The position numbers and the translations under genes were made by a program. Under the pieces are notes generated by a model. The model was not told the DNA's origin and did not search any database. It was given only the letters and a program-made list of their open reading frames with translations. From Syntrophomonas wolfei subsp. methylbutyratica (GTDB lineage Bacteria > Bacillota > Syntrophomonadia > Syntrophomonadales > Syntrophomonadaceae): a DNA stretch of 64,000 nt. Below, piece by piece: positions 42,196-50,652 of the stretch. Each line of letters begins with the position of its first letter. The stretch's first letter is position 1. The DNA lies in contig NZ_BBQT01000018.1 in NCBI RefSeq assembly GCF_001570625.1, positions 1 through 64,000 on the forward strand, in the 5' to 3' direction.

Positions 42196-43036
42196 CTTGC
42201 ACCACTTCCTTCATGTAGTCCAGGGGAGGCTTTTGCCCCAGCAGTATTTCCAGGGTCAGAGCTCCTTGCTGAACGAACATCCCCAGCCCATTCATGGTTT
42301 CAAGCCCCAGGGCTTGCCCCCAGGATAAAAAACGGCTTTGCAACGGGTTATAAATGAGGTCGCATAAGACGGCCCTGCTTCCCCGCAGATCCTCTTTGCT
42401 TACCGGCGATTTATCAATGTCAGGAAACATCCCCACCGGGGAGCAGTTAATGATAATGCTGGCTGTCCGGCTCAATCGCTGAAATTCAAACCTGTTCATC
42501 AGGGAAGCTGAAGCAAAACTTGAGCTGCGGCTGCTTATTAACTCTGCCAGCTGCCTGGCCCGGGCTAAATCCAAATCCAGAAAATCCAGGCGGCTTAGCC
42601 CAAGACCGGCCAGGGCAAAGGCCACCGAGCGGGCTGCTCCCCCGGCCCCGATAAACAACGCCCTTTCTCCGGGGTCGATTCCTTCATCCCGTAATGCTTC
42701 CACAAACCCCTGGCCATCAGTATTATAACCCTGCAAGCGCCCGTTTTCATTCTTTATCACATTTACCGCCCCGCAGGCGGCCGCTTCGGATGATAATTCA
42801 TCCAAAAAGGGGATGATCTTTTCCTTATAGGGGATGGTAACATTCAATCCTCGAAAATTTAGAGTGCGGATAGCGGAAGGAATTTCAGGCAGCTTTCCTT
42901 CCTCAATTTCCAGTGCCAGATAAATATAATTTAAACCCATCTTCTTAAGGGTAAGATTGTGCATCAGGGGAGAAAGACTATGCTGCAAGGGATAACCTAT
43001 CAAGCCCATAAGTTCAGTTTTGCCATCTAAATGCAC
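42164..43036 (-). CDS. aroE: Shikimate dehydrogenase
   Basis: 290 residues. MGLIGYPLQHSLSPLMHN, substrate Lys in NVTIPYKEKI, NTDGQGFVEAL, Rossmann loop FIGAGGAARSVAFAL, and C-terminal GMFVQQGALTLEILLG. It reduces 3-dehydroshikimate with NADPH. A pilin-like gene starts inside its 3' end. Confidence 0.95.
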   Translation of the reverse strand: MHLDGKTELMGLIGYPLQHSLSPLMHNLTLKKMGLNYIYLALEIEEGKLPEIPSAIRTLNFRGLNVTIPYKEKIIPFLDELSSEAAACGAVNVIKNENGRLQGYNTDGQGFVEALRDEGIDPGERALFIGAGGAARSVAFALAGLGLSRLDFLDLDLARARQLAELISSRSSSFASASLMNRFEFQRLSRTASIIINCSPVGMFPDIDKSPVSKEDLRGSRAVLCDLIYNPLQSRFLSWGQALGLETMNGLGMFVQQGALTLEILLGQKPPLDYMKEVVQDQLDKRVDPD

Positions 43037-43079
43037 ATTTCTTTCTCCTTTCTTAATCCCGTGAGGAGTGAGGGGTTGG

Positions 43080-43212
43080 AGACTCCCTGCGAGCTATTCC
43101 TGATAAATAACTCCCGACTCACGCCTGACATACAACGGCCTACGACTTACTCCCCCCAACTTGCTCCCAACGGCCAACGCCTGACGACCGACGGCCTATT
43201 TCCTATTCTCCC
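43080..43212. repeat. CGTC/CGAC word-repeat spacer
   Basis: Between aroE and yqeG, short words such as ACTCCCGACTCACGCCTGAC, CAACGGCCTACGAC, GCCTGACGACCGACGGCC and GACGTCCGACGACCGG recur. Similar words occur at 17942-18013 and 22728-22743. The last codons of yqeG run into it. Confidence 0.6.
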
Positions 43213-43723
43213 CCTGACGTCCGACGACCGGTTTCCGGCGCAAACGGCGCAAAACGAAGTATTCCAGGCAACGAGATATTTTAGTGCCCGGAAACTCTCT
43301 CTTATCCAAGGGTACCACCAGAATCGTATATAGGCCCGCCCGGTTTCCTCCCAAGACATCGGTAAATATCTGATCGCCAATTACTGCGGTTTCGGCAGCC
43401 TGGCTTTCCATTAAGGAGAGAGCCCGGAAGAAGGCCCTGCGCCGGGGTTTCTGAGCCCGGTGAAGATATGGAATCCCCAGGCTCCTGGCTACAGCCAGAA
43501 CTCTTTGTTCTCCATTGTTGGACAGGATACAGGCCTTGAAGCCCTGGTCCTTGATATTCTGAAACCATTCCACTACTTCTTGCCTTACTTCCCTTCTATT
43601 CCACTCGGTAATTGTATTATCGAGATCCAAAATGAAAGTGTTAATCTTTAGCTCTTTAAGTTCATCCAGCGGTATTTCCAAAAGAGATTTAACATAGATT
43701 TGAGGATAAAGGAATTCAAGCAT
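43196..43723 (-). CDS. YqeG-family HAD phosphatase
   Basis: About 175 residues. HAD motif I FILDLDNTITEWN, motif II ILSNNG, and motif IV AVIGDQIFTDVLGGNRAG. In Bacillus, yqeG precedes yqeH and aroE. ATG 43723 is chosen because GAGG lies about eight bases upstream. The last residues (KPVVGRQGENRK) are encoded by the spacer repeat, so the native C-terminus may have been changed. Confidence 0.9.
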   Translation of the reverse strand: MLEFLYPQIYVKSLLEIPLDELKELKINTFILDLDNTITEWNRREVRQEVVEWFQNIKDQGFKACILSNNGEQRVLAVARSLGIPYLHRAQKPRRRAFFRALSLMESQAAETAVIGDQIFTDVLGGNRAGLYTILVVPLDKREFPGTKISRCLEYFVLRRLRRKPVVGRQGENRK

Positions 43724-43738
43724 TTGCAAACCTCACTA

Positions 43739-44746
43739 CTATTGATCATTTTCCAGTATTCGCTGCCGTAAGAGAGCAGCGGATAACTCCGGCGCCACCG
43801 GATTGGTATAATAGCCCGTAGCCATCTCGAAGCCATTGGTCACGATAAAACGTGGGTTTATCTCCATGAACCAGTGAGCCCCTTCCGAGCTGACCCCATT
43901 TAGCGGCCCGGTGTTTATCACGATATTATAGGAAGGATGGCTTAAAGAATCAAGCATAATAGTTAGAAAGGTTTTCAAGGTCCTGGCCAAATCAGATATC
44001 TCTTTTTCACTTATATCACCGAAATGCTCTTTATGCTCTTTAGGTATTATCCAGGTCTCATAGGAAAAGCGTGAAGCATATGGCGATAAGAGGAGAAAGT
44101 GTTCACTTTCGTATATTATTCGTTCCCCGTTTTCTTGTTCCTGCTCCATAATGGAACATAAAAGGCATTTTTGGTTATGCTGGTAGTAGCTGGCCGGAAT
44201 GGCCACATGCAAAGGAACCATGGGAAGTGCCACTATCTGGCTATGACTATGCTCCTGGGAAGCACCGGCAAAGAGCCCCTGGTTTTTATAAATCTGAATA
44301 TATTTGATACGCGGATCAACTGCCAGGGCCTGGTAGCGCTCTTTAAACATCCGATAAATCAATTCGATTCTTTCCAGTGAAAATTGGTGAAATTTGCAAT
44401 TATGATCTGGGTTTCCTATCACCACTTCCTGCTTTCCCAGGCCGTTGCAGCTAAAGTATATCCCTGATCGTTCTTCCTGTAATTCTCCCTCCAGCTTAAA
44501 GGCAGAATACTTGCTGGGTACCGTGCGAACAATCCAACCCGGAGAATCCGGAGCCGAGTTATCCTTTCTCACGGCAGCAATTTCCGGTGGGGTATGCGAT
44601 TCATTACCGTCACAAAAAGGACAAACTTTATCCTTGCGAACATAAGTACCATTGCGGTTAATCGGAAAAAACCTTGGTTCAAGGGCCTGTTCGGTAGCGA
44701 TTAATACCCATTTGTCATGCAGCAAATCCTTTCTCAATTCCGGCAT
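43739..44746 (-). CDS. GalT-like nucleotidyltransferase (HIT superfamily)
   Basis: 335 residues with both GalT-like halves. Zinc-type Cys pairs CPFC (near residue 42) and CLLC, the VRTVPSKYSAF segment, and the active-site motif QEHSHSQIVALPMVP (HxHxQ; GalT usually HPHxQ). The second half has YETWIIPKEHKEHFGDIS and WFMEINPRF. Hexose-1-phosphate uridylyl/adenylyl transfer is inferred; the exact sugar is not given by the sequence. Confidence 0.85.
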   Translation of the reverse strand: MPELRKDLLHDKWVLIATEQALEPRFFPINRNGTYVRKDKVCPFCDGNESHTPPEIAAVRKDNSAPDSPGWIVRTVPSKYSAFKLEGELQEERSGIYFSCNGLGKQEVVIGNPDHNCKFHQFSLERIELIYRMFKERYQALAVDPRIKYIQIYKNQGLFAGASQEHSHSQIVALPMVPLHVAIPASYYQHNQKCLLCSIMEQEQENGERIIYESEHFLLLSPYASRFSYETWIIPKEHKEHFGDISEKEISDLARTLKTFLTIMLDSLSHPSYNIVINTGPLNGVSSEGAHWFMEINPRFIVTNGFEMATGYYTNPVAPELSAALLRQRILENDQ

Positions 44747-45021
44747 ACCTGTCCCCCCTTAAAGCAGCCGCTTAGTATTATGATAATTATATGCCCAGGA
44801 AAGACAATTAATTGCCCTGGTTTTAAGCATACTCTATTAATTATATCTTCAACCCTGGCTGAATAACCAGCATAAAGTATCTTTATGGGAAATTTTATTC
44901 GAGAAAATTGATTGCCCTGCAAAATAGTAAGATAAAAAACAGAAGGCACTTAATTTAGCCCCATTGGGGGGCAGGGAGGACGCCCCAGGAGTTTACCGTT
45001 TAATATCAAAAGGTGAATAAA

Positions 45022-45048
45022 CAAGGGGGCTACAATGTAACCCCCTTG
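45022..45048 (-). terminator. Strong hairpin terminator downstream of the small ORF
   Basis: Arms CAAGGGGG and CCCCCTTG extended by TAC/GTA around an AAT loop. On the minus strand it is followed by TTTATT. It lies 75 bases beyond the stop of the 41-codon ORF. Confidence 0.7.
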
Positions 45049-45124
45049 ACCCCTCGGTCGTAATTCTTCAGATGCTTGGCTGCTATCCAGTCCTCATCCT
45101 CTTGTTAGGCAAGATAATTGGTGT

Positions 45125-45250
45125 TTAGTCTAAGGCAAATTGCTCCGAGCTACTGACCTTAACGTTATCAGGTTTTTCTTCATTTCTTCTATACTCGTCA
45201 GTGTATTCCTGCCAGGGTTTGTCGTCTATGTTTATCCATAAAAAGCACAT
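45125..45250 (-). CDS. 41-residue small protein, unidentified
   Basis: ATG 45250 has a near-perfect ribosome site (AAGGAGGT, eight bases upstream) and the frame ends TAA at 45125. It starts MCFLWINIDDKPWQEYTDEY, is acidic, and has no membrane helix. A strong terminator follows. I do not recognise it. The combination of ribosome site, frame and terminator supports a real small gene in a gap of about 1 kb. Confidence 0.55.
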   Translation of the reverse strand: MCFLWINIDDKPWQEYTDEYRRNEEKPDNVKVSSSEQFALD

Positions 45251-45783
45251 AATAATTACCTCCTTGGTTATTTCACTTTATTTTTCCCTTGGAGCCGTCT
45301 ATTATGTAGATTTTATTAGAACATATATCGCCATTTCCTTATCCGGGATTACAAGAGAACCGTCCATTTGTCATCTCCCTTGTCATCTAATATCGTTAAA
45401 AGAGCTTAATGACACAACAAAAACGTCCCCTGGATAATATTATTATAATTGTCATAGCGTTCAACACCATCCGGCAATATACTGAAAAAGTAAATTCCCA
45501 TCTATAGCATTGGGCATAGCCAGTATAGTAAACACCTTGACGGAATTTCCGACTATAAAAGGAAGTATCCTTTACTAGCTGCCGGGATAAACGGGATTTT
45601 AGTATGGTATTGATGGATTGAAAGACCAGCCGCAAGGTTTTTCACCACGCTCAGCATAACAGTGGGACCTCAAGTGTGCGGGGAAGCATACCTGGCTTGA
45701 GCGCGCAAGTCTCCGGTCGGCCCTGTCGGCAGCCAGTTAGCCGCCAAAAGAAAGCTTTTTTGAACAGCGTGATGGTGACCTTG
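45251..45783. other. Intergenic stretch without a supported gene
   Basis: Frames here (for example 45396-45635 minus) lack ribosome sites and protein-like composition. The part 45640-45780 is G/C-rich with short inverted segments such as CTTGAGCGCGCAAG. It may hold the pyc 3' untranslated region; nothing definite was found. Confidence 0.4.
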
Positions 45784-48700
45784 CTACTCCAACTGCATTA
45801 ATAACTCTCCGTTCTTAACCTGCTGCCCTTCCTGGACGGTTATGTTGCCCACTTTACCGCTTACCGGAGCCGCAATCCGCGTCTCCATCTTCATGGCCTC
45901 AATTATAATCAAGCTTTGGCCGGCCTCAACACTATCGCCTGCCTTGACCAGTATTTGGACAACTGTTCCCGGGATGCTGGCCCCAATATCCTTTTTGTTG
46001 TTGGGATCAGCCATTAATGTCGAACCAATTTCAACATCAAAAGTTTTATGATATTGCTTATCCAGGATAGTAATTTCTCTTTGATTGCCGTTAACCTCAA
46101 AGTATATCTTCCGGTAGCCTTCTTTATTGACTTTGCCGATGTTGACCAGCTTGATGATAAATGTCTTGCCTTCCTCAAGTTCAACTTCGCAGACTTCACC
46201 CTGGCTTATCCCGTCGAAAAATACTGAGCTGTTCATTCGGCTGAGATCACCATACGATTTCTTGAATTCCAAATATTCTTCAAAAACCTTGGGATAAAGA
46301 GCATAGCTCAAAATGTCCTGCCTGGTGGCTGGCAGGTTATATTGTCCCTGGAGATAATCATTAATGGCCTCAAAATCGGCCGGTTCCAATAATTCGCCCG
46401 GGCGGGTACTAATAGGCCGCTTATCCTTCAGAACCACTTTCTGCAATGCCTCCGGGAAACCACCCACCGGCTGGCCCATCATACCCTCAAAATAGGCTAT
46501 GGTGGAATCAGGAAAGGCCATGCCCTTTCCTTTCTCAATAATATTTTCCGGAGTCAGATCATTCCTGACCATAAATATAGCCAGGTCCCCGACCAGTTTC
46601 GATGAGGGGGTTACTTTTACAATATCCCCCAGCATTTCATTAACTGCTTTATACATTTCTTTGACTTCTTTAAATTTATGCCCCAGTCCGAAACTTTCCA
46701 CCTGCGGTTTTAAATTGGAATATTGACCGCCCGGAATCTCATATTTATAGACCTCCGCCGTTCCTGATTTAAGATCTGATTCAAATTGGCTGTATATAGG
46801 CCTTATGTCATCCCAATAGTCGGCAATTTCCTGAATCTCATCCAAGTTTATCCCGGTGGCCCGGCTGGTATTTTCCAGGGCTGCCACCACCGAGTTTAAA
46901 GCCGGTTGACTGGTTATACCGGCCATGCTGCTGAATGCGGTGTCAACAATATCCACCCCGGCTTCAGCTGCCATAAGCAGAGTAGCGACGCCATTCCCGC
47001 TGGTATCATGGGTATGCAGATGAATGGGAATCGCTATCTCATCCTTTAAGGCTTTAATCAACCGTACGGCGGCGTAAGGTTTCAAAAGTCCTGCCATGTC
47101 CTTGATGCCCAGAATATGGGCCCCCATTTTCTCAATCTCTTTAGCAGTTTGTACATAATAAGCCAGGGAATATTTGTCTTTGCGGTCATCCAGGATATCG
47201 CCTGTGTAACAGATGCAAGCCTCGGCAATCTTGTTGCTCTTTAAGGTCTCGTCGATAGCTACCTCCATACCCTTTAACCAATTTAAGGAATCAAATATTC
47301 TGAATACATCAATCCCGGCCTGGGCGGACTCTTTAATGAATTCCCGGACCACATTGTCGGGATAGTTGGTATAGCCTACCGCATTGGCACCCCGGAGCAG
47401 CATTTGAAACATAATATTAGGAATTCTCTGACGAAGTTCGGCTAATCTTTCCCAGGGAGACTCATGCAGGAAACGGTAAGCTACATCAAAGGTAGCTCCG
47501 CCCCACATTTCCAAAGAAAACAGGTCCTTGCCAAAATAGGCGGTCGCTTCAGCAATGCGCAGCATGTCAACAGTCCTGATCCTGGTGGCCGTTAATGATT
47601 GATGAGCATCGCGCATGGTGGTATCGGTCAGCAGCAGTTTATTTTGGGATTGGATCCATTTAACAACTCCCTCGGGACCTTTTTTATCTAAAATTTGTTT
47701 GGTGCCGTTAAGTTTATAATTGCTATTAATTTTAGGAACTCTGGGTATATCGTAATCTCTTTTCACGCCTTTGCTTTCATTGACAACTTTTTCGCCAATG
47801 AAGTTTAGAATTTTGGCTTCATGGTCCTCCCGGGGAGTTATATCAAAAAGCTCCGGGGACGCATCAATGAAGCCCGTATCACACTCACCATTTTTAAAAC
47901 GGGGATGAGATAGAACATTAAGTAAAAACGCTTCATTGGTCTTAACCCCGTTGATAAGCGTTTCGCGAATGGCTCGTTGGGATTTATTTATCGCGTCTTC
48001 GAAGGTCCTGGACCAGGAGGTGATTTTGACCAATAAGCTGTCATAGTAAGGACTTATTACTGAACCAGTATATCCATTGCCGCCGTCAAGCCTTATGCCA
48101 AATCCGGCCCCGGTTCGGTAGACATCAATTTTACCGGTATCAGGTGCAAAACTGTTGCTGGGATCTTCAGTGGTAACTCGGCATTGTATCGCATACCCTC
48201 TGGTTTGGACGGCACTCTGCCGCGGGATGCCCACTTCCTTGGAATTCAGCTTATAACCCTGAGCAATGAGGATTTGGCTCTGTACGATATCAATGCCCGT
48301 TATAATCTCTGTTACGGTATGTTCAACCTGAATGCGCGGGTTCATCTCAATAAAGTAGTGATTGCCCTGTTTATCGAGCAGAAACTCGACGGTACCGGCG
48401 TTTCTATAATTTACCGACCGGGCAATTTTCAGGGCATCAGCACATATTGCCTTTCTCTGTTCAGCTGAGATCTTAAATGCGGGAGCAAATTCGATTACTT
48501 TTTGATGTCTTCTTTGAATGGAGCAGTCCCTTTCATATAAATGGACAATGTTGCCATAATTGTCGCCCAGAACTTGAACCTCTATGTGCTTGGGACTTTC
48601 CAGATATTTTTCAATAAAGATGTCATCTATTCCGAAGGCTTTTTGGGCTTCATTTTTAGCACTGTGGAATTCCCGGAGCAGGTCGGTTTCATTTCTCACA

Positions 48701-49218
48701 ATTCTCATACCCCGTCCTCCGCCGCCGGCAGAAGCTTTAAGCATGATGGGGTAGCCGCATCTTTGGGCAAATTTAATCGCCTCTTGATCTGATTTAATAG
48801 CTTTTTCAACTCCGGGAATAGTGGGCACCCCTATGCTCTGGGCAATAAGCTTGGACTTGATCTTATCCCCCAATTTATCCATCATTTCCGGAGTCGGCCC
48901 AATAAACTCAATCCCTGATTCAATGCATTTTTGGGCAAACTCAGGGTTTTCAGCCAAAAAGCCATAACCAGGGTGGATTGCATCCACCGCCTTTTTAATG
49001 GCCAGGCTGATTATTTCCTCGATACTCAGATAAGTCTCCACCGGGCCTTTATTATTGCCAATCAGGTATGACTCATCCGATTTAGTCCTGAACAAAGCCA
49101 GTTTATCCTCTTTGGAGTAAACTGAAACCGTTCTGATACCCAATTCCTGACAGGCCCTGATAATACGGATTGCAATTTCGCCTCGGTTTGCAATTAAAAC
49201 CTTTCTAAAAGATTTCAT
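45784..49218 (-). CDS. pyc: Pyruvate carboxylase, full-length single chain
   Basis: 1144 residues. Biotin carboxylase domain (about 1-450: FRKVLIANRGEIAIRIIRAC, KASAGGGGRGMRIV, ERDCSIQRRHQKVIEFAPA, IEMNPRIQVEHTVTE), then the carboxyltransferase domain (about 530-830: LTDTTMRDAHQSLTATRIR, LSLEMWGGATFDV), and the C-terminal biotinyl domain (IIIEAMKMETRI, Lys near 1110). It makes oxaloacetate from pyruvate. ATG 49218 is preferred, with GAGGG nine bases upstream. It is a second pyruvate-carboxylating system besides 10190-13460. Confidence 0.95.
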   Translation of the reverse strand: MKSFRKVLIANRGEIAIRIIRACQELGIRTVSVYSKEDKLALFRTKSDESYLIGNNKGPVETYLSIEEIISLAIKKAVDAIHPGYGFLAENPEFAQKCIESGIEFIGPTPEMMDKLGDKIKSKLIAQSIGVPTIPGVEKAIKSDQEAIKFAQRCGYPIMLKASAGGGGRGMRIVRNETDLLREFHSAKNEAQKAFGIDDIFIEKYLESPKHIEVQVLGDNYGNIVHLYERDCSIQRRHQKVIEFAPAFKISAEQRKAICADALKIARSVNYRNAGTVEFLLDKQGNHYFIEMNPRIQVEHTVTEIITGIDIVQSQILIAQGYKLNSKEVGIPRQSAVQTRGYAIQCRVTTEDPSNSFAPDTGKIDVYRTGAGFGIRLDGGNGYTGSVISPYYDSLLVKITSWSRTFEDAINKSQRAIRETLINGVKTNEAFLLNVLSHPRFKNGECDTGFIDASPELFDITPREDHEAKILNFIGEKVVNESKGVKRDYDIPRVPKINSNYKLNGTKQILDKKGPEGVVKWIQSQNKLLLTDTTMRDAHQSLTATRIRTVDMLRIAEATAYFGKDLFSLEMWGGATFDVAYRFLHESPWERLAELRQRIPNIMFQMLLRGANAVGYTNYPDNVVREFIKESAQAGIDVFRIFDSLNWLKGMEVAIDETLKSNKIAEACICYTGDILDDRKDKYSLAYYVQTAKEIEKMGAHILGIKDMAGLLKPYAAVRLIKALKDEIAIPIHLHTHDTSGNGVATLLMAAEAGVDIVDTAFSSMAGITSQPALNSVVAALENTSRATGINLDEIQEIADYWDDIRPIYSQFESDLKSGTAEVYKYEIPGGQYSNLKPQVESFGLGHKFKEVKEMYKAVNEMLGDIVKVTPSSKLVGDLAIFMVRNDLTPENIIEKGKGMAFPDSTIAYFEGMMGQPVGGFPEALQKVVLKDKRPISTRPGELLEPADFEAINDYLQGQYNLPATRQDILSYALYPKVFEEYLEFKKSYGDLSRMNSSVFFDGISQGEVCEVELEEGKTFIIKLVNIGKVNKEGYRKIYFEVNGNQREITILDKQYHKTFDVEIGSTLMADPNNKKDIGASIPGTVVQILVKAGDSVEAGQSLIIIEAMKMETRIAAPVSGKVGNITVQEGQQVKNGELLMQLE

Positions 49219-49256
49219 AATCAGCATCCCTCATCTTCTCTCTCATATCTCATTAA

Positions 49257-49702
49257 TTATACTCCATCAAAATCCCTAAATCTCCCCCCATTAGTGTCTT
49301 TCCACCAAGCAATGACCGTAAAGGGCACCAGTAAACCACTAAAAAGCCACATAAGTATTGGTGTAAAATCAAGTAATGGATTTCCTTCTACAGGCATATA
49401 CGCTTCTTTGGGCAATTGGTATACAGGATCAATACCTGAAGAAAACAGGCTGGCGAATAAAATCAGGATGGTGATACTCGTACAAATTCCAACCCAAGGA
49501 GCAACGGCAGACAACCCACAGCTTTTACTTTTTCCCCTTTTGAATAAACGTAATATCTTTATGATTATCCAGTAAATCAGCGAACTTATTATAATTAACA
49601 TTATGATTATTGCAGCTAATGCGTAAAACTTGCTTCAGTATATGTCCCATTAATAAATCTATAGGGTTTAGCAATACGGGCAGGCGAGTCTAATCTTACT
49701 AT
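49257..49702 (-). pseudogene. 5'-truncated membrane part of a serine-hydrolase-like protein
   Basis: An open frame from just after a TGA at 49703-49705 to 49257 reads through KPYRFINGTYTEASFYALAA and about three membrane helices to WWKDTNGGRFRDFDGV. No start codon with a ribosome site exists at the 5' end, and an internal ATG at 49601 would begin inside a membrane helix. The pattern resembles the C-terminal membrane region of some beta-lactamase-like hydrolases; the identification is weak. Confidence 0.45.
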
Positions 49703-49762
49703 TCAAGCCCCTACTAACTCAGTGGGGCCCTTGGCCATAGGGGGTTAGTTCGGAAAGAAACA

Positions 49763-50497
49763 CTAAACCTCCGTACTCTGGCAAAGGTCCTGGGAGTCTA
49801 TATCTCGGTTATAGATTTCTTTTATCAGTTTTTTTATGGCCTTTTTTTCAATACGGGATACATAGGAACGGGAAATACCCAGTTTTTTAGCAATATCCCT
49901 CTGAGTCTCCTTTAACCCATTGAAAAGGCCATAGCGCATTTCTATCACCTGTCGTTCACGCCGTGAAAGTAAACTAATCTTCTCCTTTATTTTTTCCTCC
50001 TGCATTTTAGCCTCCACCAGATCCACTATTTCATTGTCATTGGTGAGAATATCAATCAGGGATATTTCATTCCCTTCCTTATCATGGCCAATGGGGTCGT
50101 AAAGAGAAACTTCCTGTTTTTGTTTCTTGCTGCTGCGCAGATGCATCAAGACTTCGTTGTCAATACAGCGAGCGGCATAGGTAGCCAATCTTACCCCCCG
50201 TTCAAAATTATAAGTCCTAATAGCTTTGATCAGGCCAATGGTACCGATGGAGATTAAATCCTCCAGATCTTCTCCGCTGCTTTCATATTTTTTCACTACA
50301 TGAGCCACCAGGCGGAGGTTATGTTCAATCAAAATGTTCCGTGCTTCTTCCTCTCCCCTTTGCATTTCCTGCAAGCACTTGCGCTCGTCCTCTTCGGAAA
50401 GAGGTTGGGGAAAAACCTGGTTGTTGAGATAGGCAAACAGGCACAAACTGCCTTTGAGGATTCCGGTAATAGCCAGAGCCCACAACAGGAAGGACAA
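49763..50497 (-). CDS. sigK: Late mother-cell sporulation sigma factor SigK
   Basis: 244 residues including an N-terminal hydrophobic pro-sequence ([23 protein letters not shown]) that is removed in the mother cell. [74 protein letters not shown] and [41 protein letters not shown] match SigK closely. The gene is not split by a skin-type element. The start is TTG 50497, with GGAGGT six bases upstream. Confidence 0.95.
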   Translation of the reverse strand: MSFLLWALAITGILKGSLCLFAYLNNQVFPQPLSEEDERKCLQEMQRGEEEARNILIEHNLRLVAHVVKKYESSGEDLEDLISIGTIGLIKAIRTYNFERGVRLATYAARCIDNEVLMHLRSSKKQKQEVSLYDPIGHDKEGNEISLIDILTNDNEIVDLVEAKMQEEKIKEKISLLSRRERQVIEMRYGLFNGLKETQRDIAKKLGISRSYVSRIEKKAIKKLIKEIYNRDIDSQDLCQSTEV

Positions 50498-50652
50498 ATT
50501 ACCACCTCCAAATTCTGCGCTCTATACTATATGAGGTTGCCAAACAAAATGTGCCTTAATCTGACATGAAAATTCTGGGGAGGGGGGAGAGAGAGGGTTC
50601 CTGGGAGCTAGCGTTTTAAAACCTATTGTTTCTTTTGAAATCGTATTCTTTC

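Noticed and set aside
44734-44949. 71-codon minus-strand ORF overlapping the galT-like start
   Set aside because: No ribosome site and overlaps the well-supported GalT-like gene start.
45396-45635. 79-codon minus-strand ORF downstream of pyc
   Set aside because: No ribosome site, TTG start, composition like random A/T-rich sequence.
49763-50497. Skin-type split of sigK
   Set aside because: The SigK frame is continuous from pro-sequence to C-terminus, with no element inside.
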